From assembly GCA_947095535.1 (NCBI GenBank), contig OX352774.1:42548496-42612495 (forward strand): 64,000 nt of DNA, given 5' to 3'. The position numbers and the translations under genes were made by a program. A model generated the notes under the pieces. It made no database searches. It saw nothing but the letters and a program-made list of their open reading frames with translations, and had not been told where the DNA came from. This document shows positions 56,904 to 64,000 of this stretch, in pieces. Position 1 is the first letter of the stretch; the number at the start of each line of letters is the position of its first letter. The stretch is from Poecilobothrus nobilitatus. Its lineage: Eukaryota; Arthropoda; Insecta; Diptera; Dolichopodidae.

Positions 56904-58175
56904 TATTGTTAGTTACAAGACAATACAACGGATAATAGAATTGGACTTAGATATTACATTTAGGAGAAATTAATTTCAAAATTTTTTTAACTTAATTATA
57001 TTCATAATAGATTTGTATGATTTTCTTCTCAAAAAAAGTTTTCAGAAAAGTTCATAGATCAGAAAAGTTTTAAATTTTAATAAATTAATTCGAAAATATA
57101 ATAAATATAAAAAAAAAAATACAACGGAAATAACTTTAAAATCCATGAATAACAATAATTATATAATAATCTTTAACTTTTAACCCATTATTTTGACTCA
57201 TCTTTCCAAAAAATAGAAATATTACCGATTCCACTATATCTATCTTGTTAAAATATAAATCAAAAATATATTTTTGATTTATTTATTTGTATATGACCTC
57301 ATCAATTAAATAATAATTTCACATAAAATGGAAATAAATATATTATAAAACAAAAGACAAAACACTTCATTCATTATATACCAACAAATATAGTCTTTCT
57401 ATATAAACAAAAAAACAAAATGATAACAAAAAAAAAAAAAAAAAGTCAAATTTCAGTAGCAGACCTAATATTATTATTTAAGTAAATCCAAAATAAAGCA
57501 ATTAAAATAAATTTAGATTCATATTTGACCCTTTCACACTAATTTCAATTAAATCATCATCATCATTTTGTTTATATGTTTCTTTTTCTTTGTTTTTTTT
57601 TTGTTATTTTTTTATTTCTCCCAGAACAAATTTTTAATATTTCCCTCCTTTCAAAAACTCATTTATTTTAAATTCACCTTAAAATATTTTTATTTAAATA
57701 TAAATTTTCAACAAATCTTCAGATAATATTTTTCTTATTGTTATAATTACGAATTTATAATTATCTTTCCATATAATAATATGTATGTATGTATGTATGT
57801 AGACATAAGAATATGTATACTAATATAAGACTATATAAAATCCAGAAGTAATTTATCTTATCTGTCATTTTTATGAAAATTTTTCATTTTAAAATAATAA
57901 ATCTTTTGTTAGTAATTTTTATTGTATATAAACCTTCTTTTATTTTATATTTTTTTTTTTTTTCTGTTTCATTTTATTTGTGTTTTAACCAATAATACAA
58001 ATGTAAGATTGGTTTATCATTTTAAAAATTTTTAATTAATGTTAGTCACAAAAATAATAAACAAATGGAATATGTAGGAGTTTATTTACAAATGAAAATA
58101 ATAATCTTTATTTTATTATTGAAATATTTCCTAAAAGTATGCAATTACTTTTTTCAAATATATTTACAACTATTG
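56904..58175. other. AT-rich non-coding DNA
   Basis: ATGT microsatellite at 57779-57801 and poly(A) at 57427-57444; nothing else. Confidence 0.7.
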
Positions 58176-58184
58176 TTTCCTTTT

Positions 58185-58413
58185 GAGGGTGGCCTAGTGG
58201 TTAAGCATTGTGGCTTATTAACCGAGGGAGTGTGGCTTTAAATCATGCACAGGTAGCAAGTTTTATTAATTGGAAACAAATCCAACTTTCTACCAAATAT
58301 AGTGTAAATATATAATATATTCGATCGGTAAAATTGTCTTAGTAGCCGATGGTTTTGTAATATTGCAATATCCTATGTGATTTGTAATATTAATATAAAT
58401 AAATAAATAAATA
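58185..58413 (+). mobile_element. tRNA-derived SINE S4 with (AAAT)n tail
   Basis: Strong A-box GTGGCCTAGTGGTTAAGC, a weakened B-box in GTGTGGCTTTAAATCATGC, a unique body (AACAAATCCAACTTTC, AGTAGCCGATGG), and an AATAAATAAATAAAT tail. A 9-bp direct repeat TTTCCTTTT flanks it (58176-58184, 58414-58422). Its right edge abuts LINE reverse-transcriptase sequence. Confidence 0.75.
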
Positions 58414-59350
58414 TTTCCTTTTGCTCTTTGCTGATGATATAATATTGTACACTAGTAATTAACAAAATAGAAATAATAAACAATGCGGCGAAAAAAGTAT
58501 TTAATTTTGTAATCGTCCGACAGTTAAAAATTAACTATAATAATAAATGCGAAACTATTCGTAATACTTGTAAAAACTTAAACTGCAATTTAAAAATTAC
58601 TTATTAAGAGTTAAAATTACTAGTTATCAAATTTTTATTAGATCCACATTAACCTATGCAGAACCAATCTGTTATAACATAAGTGCCAGCTTGATGGAAA
58701 AATTTTCATATATTTGAGAGATTGTGCATACGAGTGTGTTTAATTGAAAGTAGAAAATCTGAAACAAATTTTGTTCATTATCTTTCAAACAAATACATAT
58801 ATAGAAAATTAAAATTAATACGAATCGATAATTTCATAATTAAATTGATTCGGCAAACATTTTGGCAGAACAATTAACACTCTCGGCAATGGTTTAATAT
58901 CCCATATATTCTACCATAACAATGAGTATATTAAAAAAAACCTTAAAATCGGATTTCATAGCACCCGATCATTTCATTTACCTATAGATAAAGAAAATTT
59001 TATATAAAATCAAAACCATGTCCCTATACTATTTCATTATAAAAGAAGGGGTACATGCACTAAAATAAAGTTTGATCCAAAGAGTGTTGACATTGGCAGT
59101 TTGAAATATGATACCCATATTCCAAATAAAGATAGGTTCGTCTATAAAGATTATTGGTGGTTAAAAAATTTAAATTGATCTTGTAATAGTTTAGTCTGTA
59201 CACGTGCCCACAGACAGCCTACGCATTTTTGCAAAAATGTTGATTAAAAATTTTTGGTAAGAAAACAATACCTACTTTATAGACACATGAATGCGATCGA
59301 GAAATATTTACATAATATTTATACAATCAAAAAATAAAATAATAAATAAA
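58414..59350 (+). mobile_element. non-LTR retrotransposon (Jockey-like) 3' half
   Basis: Contains the second half of a LINE ORF2 and a 3' UTR to an A-rich end (AAAAAATAAAATAATAAATA near 59325-59350). The 5' half is missing or too decayed to see upstream of the SINE. Clade assignment (Jockey or related) is by eye from the C-terminal sequence. Confidence 0.65.
58424..59178 (+). pseudogene. LINE ORF2 reverse-transcriptase C-terminal half
   Basis: Opens with LFADDIILYTS; the two aspartates (58433-58438) are the catalytic FADD pair of reverse transcriptase. After stops and frame changes it continues LKINYNNKCETIRN, YQIFIRSTLTYAEPICYNIS, ASLMEKFSY, FERLCIRVCLIESRKSE, LSNKYIY, RIDNFIIKLIRQTFWQNN and, to the end, KYDTHIPNKD...KDYWWLKNLN with stop at 59176-59178. 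The RSTLTYAxPI...LMEK...FER...RIDNFIIKLIR series is the thumb/C-terminal region of insect Jockey-type LINEs (family knowledge). Several stops make it non-functional, though long stretches remain open. Confidence 0.7.
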
Positions 59351-59490
59351 GTACCTATATTATTTATTTTAATCAACTTATTGAATTCTTTATAAATAAT
59401 TTATATATATTATATAGTATAAGTAAAGTTTTTATTTATGATACAATATTTTTCCATTATTTTATATAAAATAAAACAATTATCTTTATA

Positions 59491-59957
59491 CAGGATGTTT
59501 CCAACTCGATGGTCTTCCAAAATGCTCTTCAAAAACGGTTAGAGATAGAGAAAAAGTTATTGGGAACTAATTATAGGGCTTGAAAAACTGTTTCGAAATA
59601 TGCTACAAAAAGTATCCCAAATACAGGGTGTTTCAAAATAAAATTGAATTTGAAACATAATGTTTTCATTTTAAATCACTTCGAACCTTCATAATTTTGT
59701 ACCTGTTATGATATGGGAATCATTAGTACACAAAAATTAAAGCTAACAAGTTATTCTACAATTCGCTTTCTTTTTTATCTCCCTATAGTAAGCCTTTAAG
59801 TTATAGATTTTTTTATGAAGTCGCTAAAACGTCTTTAACCCCTCATATTTCGAAAAGCGTCCAGAATAGACCCCCCCCTCCTCCAATACGATTTTATGCT
59901 CGTCTCCAATGTTCGATCACCCATATCAAGGAAGACCATCGAGTCGGAAACATCCTG
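59491..59957. mobile_element. terminal-inverted-repeat element M2 (TA target)
   Basis: CAGGATGTTTCCAACTCGAT and its continuation GGTCTTCC are repeated inverted at the right end (GGAAGACCATCGAGTCGGAA, ACATCCTG), with one mismatch in about 28, flanked by TA on each side. At 467 bp it has no coding capacity. An internal TACAGGGTGTTTCAAAATA (59622-59640) resembles the end of M1, suggesting relationship or a nested fragment. Confidence 0.8.
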
Positions 59958-62480
59958 TATATAACAAAATATTATCACCTTATTTAAATTCTAAATACTA
60001 TTTTTATTTATTATTATTATATTACACAAATATTTTTTTGAATACATAATTAAATTTAATTATTTTAGTATTATTAATTTATTTACAACTAAATTTTTTA
60101 CTCTATCCTTTGACTGATTATATCCTGCCCCGTAACCTAATTAACCGTTTTACCATAATGGATTTATTAAAATGTGCATGATAAAAAGATATTAATCTGT
60201 TTTTGTTTTCGTAGTTGATTACAAATTCAACTGTGTTTTAAAGTAGAAAGGAGTAAACATAATTTTGAATATAACTTATATACATAATAAGTATAAAAAA
60301 TTACCTTAAAGCAAGAGAAATTGCAACTAAAAGATTCAACTAAGAGAAATTTAAAATGTTAAATGAAGAATTCCTGTATGAGCAAAAAATTCAATAGAAA
60401 ATTCTTTTAACATAATAACCAATTTTTAGATATATCTCGAAATAATAAACTTTAGTTAAATTTTTAACGATTATTCATTAAAAATATCCTTAGAATGCAA
60501 ATTAATTAACTAAAACTTAAATATAATTTACGTTTTTTTTTTTAATTTTTATTAAAAAGCACAACTTTAATTAGTCGCTTAAATAACTTATTATTATTCA
60601 ATTGATTAACACAACTATAGGAACAGCACAATACTAAATAAATAAAAAAGAGCAAAAAATAATTTATATATATTATTAGATATTATTATTTTTTGATATT
60701 TCCATTAATTAAATGAACTTTTTATTAAAAAAATATATTTTAAGAAATATTCCCATATCATTTTGTCATATTGATAAATACAGACTTTGATAAAATCATG
60801 ATGCATCAACGAATTATGCTATCTGGGAAGTGGAAGCATCAAGCTTTCAAGCACTAAATCATATAATGTATCTGTAAAACAGGGTAAGTGTAGTTTCTAT
60901 TAGACAACAAAGGCCAAGTGGAAAAACATTAAGTTGTCATTGGGGTCGTTTATTAAGCTAAAAATATCTAAAATTAATAAATTTTATATCTAAAATTAAT
61001 AAAATAAATTTGTATAATATCTAAAAAAAAACAATAAAATCCATAACATATAGATTTTATATAATATGGAAATTATTATGGAAATGATTGTAACTAGTGA
61101 ATTTTGTAGAAGCTGTCAATTAAGCCTCAACTTTCTAAAAATAATTAAGTAAATTTAAAGAAACTTCCAAAAAGTAAAAATAAAACATATTAATAAATCA
61201 TTATTTCTTTCTTGAACCTTGCTTATCCTTAAATGAAAATCCTCTTATTCATGTTTTTTTTTCTTTTCTTTATTATTTCAATTCAGTATGTCTATAATAA
61301 AGATTTCATTCTTGTTTTTTTTTATTTAAATGAACTTAATTTTTGTTGGTTAAAATCCAAGACGCCCGAAAATAAATTGCAGACGGTTTAGTTTGTCTAA
61401 ATCTCCTCCTTCTTAAAAAAAAAAAAACTAAAATTAAACTATTCGTAAAAACTAAAATTAAACTATTAGATAATTTCAATATTTTTAAAATTATATAATT
61501 TTAATGTATATTCTGGAGGAGCAACTAATAATGTTTAAACATAATCTGCTGCGTATAACAAATTATTAAATAAATAATTTAAGTGTCATACATTTACAAT
61601 TAAAATTTTTCGCACATGAATAGGAAACTAGACATTTAAATACTCGAAATTAATTAATACTAAATGACATAAATTTTTAAATATACAAAATATTATAATT
61701 AAAAGTATACAAAAGTTCAAAAATCTATAAATTCTTACATATTATCTAATAATCATTTCAAATTATAATACGATCCGAAAAATCCTAAAAATTATTTAAA
61801 CATCCCATCTACTTTCTAAAATTAAAAATTTTTTCTTTAAAAACTTGTTTAAAATTTTTTTCTAAGTTTCAAGAGGAAAAAAAAAAAACAGAAAAACTTT
61901 TTTTTTTTCTTATTCTATTAATGTATTCATTTAATTCACAATGCAACATTTTCAGCATTTTCAGGCATGTACAATTTCGTACAAAATTGCAAAAATAAAA
62001 AAAAATAAAACGAAATTTTTTAATATTTTTTAATTCTACCAATCAAAAAATATAAAAAAAAAAAAAAACAAATAACGAATTTTCAAATGCTTGAATTTTC
62101 CACACAAAATGTCACTTTTTTTTTGTCATTCCTATATTCATCTGTCATATACTCTCATATTATGTATATTCATGTGTATTTAATGATTGAAATTTAATGT
62201 GTCAACAAAATAAAAATTTCATTTTTTTTTTTCTCATTTAAAACGTGATATCATTTTGAAAATTTTCTTTCTCCTTACATTAGTCACCTTTTTCAATTTT
62301 CCTCTTTTCTTCATCTGTTGTTTTAGTTCACACGAATGTATTATATACACTTTAATACATATGTACATATATTATTATTTATAATAACACAATATAATAA
62401 TATCAATGATACTTTTCATTTTCAATTTACCAAACGTAATTACTTTAAATGCTCTTTAATAATTTTTACAGCTTTCTGTT
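59958..62480. other. AT-rich non-coding DNA
   Basis: Mostly featureless. An island at 60796-60883 is less AT-rich, contains ELCYLGSGSIKLSSTKS in one frame and ends CAG followed by GGTAAGTG, a good donor sequence, but no acceptor for an open exon is seen. Confidence 0.6.
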
Positions 62481-62561
62481 TTACTTGTTTGTAAACCCAT
62501 CAACATTATTTTCATCCTCTTTTTCTTCATCACTATCGTTTGTTAATTTTCTTAATTCAAT
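62481..62561 (-). other. candidate acidic C-terminal exon (unverified)
   Basis: On the minus strand CCAACTTTAG precedes a 26-codon open segment, IELRKLTNDSDEEKEDENNV then DGFTNK and TAA. The acidic run derives partly from a GAA/GAT-rich tract, which lowers its weight as coding evidence. The acceptor-like site has only a weak pyrimidine tract. It is the kind of terminal exon a minus-strand gene would have, but no partner exon is established. Confidence 0.2.
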
Positions 62562-63597
62562 CTAAAGTTGGATTTTCACTTTTTCACTTTTTTAATTTTC
62601 TTTTTTTTTTTTTTTAATTTTTTTTCCCCCTTTTTTTTTTTTTTTAATAAAACTTAACTGTAAACAAAACCAAATAGTTAAAGTTTCCTTAAAAGCATCC
62701 TAACCAACGAAAAATAAAAAAGAAAGAAAATGTATACAGAAATAATTCAATAAAGACGAAAATGCTGCTAAAAAATTGTGTTCTTTTTAAATTTTTTTTT
62801 TTTGTCCTCTGCGGTATCTGTAATTTCCACAAAAACTCAATAAAAAATATCAGTAAAACTGCAACGACAACAATAACAACAATAACAATTAAAAGTATAC
62901 AACTGGTCTTAAGTGTTAGCAACAAAACCATTCACAAAAAATAAAATAAAATTTTCTTTCTTTCTTTCGTGATTGTCACTTTATTCTCGCACACGTACAT
63001 GTATTATATAAGTGTTTGTGTATTAACCGTTATAGCAGTTTTTTTTTTAATTTCATATAAATAATGGTGTATATTTATTAACCATTCTGTCTTCAGTTTA
63101 AACTCAACTACACCAAATAGTGCTGATTTTCTTTTCAATGTTATTTATATGTACATTCAAATATTTCATTATATAATATGTATTTTTAAATAGATTTTAT
63201 ATATATGTAGGTAGGTACATATGTTTATACACATTAAAAATGTTTAAATATACGTTATGATTATGTTTTTAGTGAAAAATCGTGTATTTTAAAAACAATG
63301 TTTATATTCGTTGTTAGTACACAAAATTCGGATATGAATGGTACTAATTGTAAATAAAATAATCAGTATCTAATATCTATAGATGACAAATTTGGTAAAA
63401 TTTTTTTTTTTTTTGCTATCATGAGAAGTAAACAAATTGAAAAAAAAAATATTTCAAAAACGAGAAGAAGATAAAATGTGAAAAAAAGAGAAAAGAAATA
63501 GAGAATTTATAAAAATATTTAATAGATATTTTGTTATTTAATTAAAGTTTTTAATTAATTAATGATTAAATGCAATAAAATCAAATCAAAATATCTG
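62562..63597. other. AT-rich non-coding DNA
   Basis: Poly(T) block 62597-62646. The 80- and 60-codon overlapping frames at 62689-62944 are low-complexity and not called. Confidence 0.7.
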
Positions 63598-64000
63598 CTT
63601 TTTAGGACATTTCTAAAGAAAATTAGTTTCTCTCTGTTTTTTACTGTCCGTCCGTCCGTCCGTCTGCTTCCAAAACTTCTACACCGTTAAAGATAGAGAA
63701 AAAAAATGTTAACCATGGGTTAGGTGTCATAAAAAATTAATTTTGTGGAACTGTTCTATTTTTAAATGCGTATATTTCATGTTCCGCTTAAGATTTTTCC
63801 AATATGAAAACACCATTCGACAGGAATTTTTTTTACCTTTGTAAATTAATATAAAAATTGTACAATTTTTTTAAATTTAGTATTTTAATTTACCGTTATG
63901 TAAAAACTAAATTTTGCATGATTTTTCTACTCTCATAATTCCGGCACGCTTTTATATAGAAGCTTGAAATTTTCTCGGCAAAAAAGAACCTATAGAAGTA
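63598..64000 (+). mobile_element. family A element, cut by window end
   Basis: TTTAGGACATTTC at the left, GTCCG tract at 63646-63663, AAAACTTCTACACCGTTAAA and the CCGTTATG core follow in family order. It lacks about 70 bp (the ACTTTTTCATGTAG...GAAAAAGCC block) and is more diverged than the 30- and 41-kb copies. It continues beyond the window. Confidence 0.8.

Noticed and set aside
58185..58260. Possible functional tRNA gene (A-box and B-box-like)
   Set aside because: It does not close a cloverleaf and is followed by a SINE body with AAAT tail and target duplication.
62689..62944. Overlapping 80- and 60-codon frames on opposite strands
   Set aside because: Low-complexity poly(F)/poly(V) and poly(T)/poly(I) sequence from simple repeats.

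Overview
The window looks like non-coding nuclear DNA of an insect, most probably a fly. It is extremely AT-rich, full of poly(A) and poly(T) tracts, and no frame is longer than about 100 codons. There is no operon structure, rRNA, intact tRNA, CRISPR array or convincing host gene. The fly assignment is inference. It rests on the style of the repeats (GGAC-tandem elements ending in a TATACCC...GGGTATAA pair, tRNA-derived SINEs, non-LTR retrotransposons with tandem-repeat tails) and on composition. The sequence is best read as one or more very large introns or an intergenic desert.

The recognisable content is mobile DNA. Family A (my label) is an element of about 0.8-1.8 kb. It has a GCACATTTCC...GGAAATGTGC terminal pair, a GTCCG tandem tract and a variable number of ~477-bp internal units. 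Copies lie at 20.5-21.6 (minus), 22.2-24.0, 30.8-31.6, 41.2-42.5 and 63.6 kb to the window end, plus a copy at 10.9-14.2 kb that is split by family B. Family B (11.1-13.6 and 15.3-16.8 kb) has ATACCCGTA...TACGGGTAT ends and a GGACGGAC tract. Its first copy carries a tandem array of 142/165-bp half-units. Core segments of A occur inside the second B copy, so the families appear to have exchanged modules.

Other transposons include a PIF/Harbinger relic at 48.2-49.1 kb with TAA target duplication and a recognisable transposase fragment, a probable second Harbinger relic at 44.2-44.6 kb, a piggyBac-like short element at 50.7-51.3 kb, and small terminal-inverted-repeat elements at 26.4, 51.4, 54.7 and 59.5 kb. 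Non-LTR retrotransposon remains lie at 2.6, 7.6, 39.8 and 58.4-59.2 kb; the last still shows the FADD reverse-transcriptase motif. At least four tRNA-derived SINE families occur, several copies with clear target-site duplications.

Between these elements a few short islands of higher GC keep open frames next to plausible splice signals (6.5, 10.7, 29.0, 32.4, 35.9 and 62.5 kb). They are offered only as candidate exons. Small open frames at 24.7, 35.7, 43.2 and 53.4 kb look protein-like but are not recognised. Nothing here amounts to a new multi-gene system. The most interesting structures are the nested, module-sharing A and B families and the LINE ends with telomere-like CCTAA tails.
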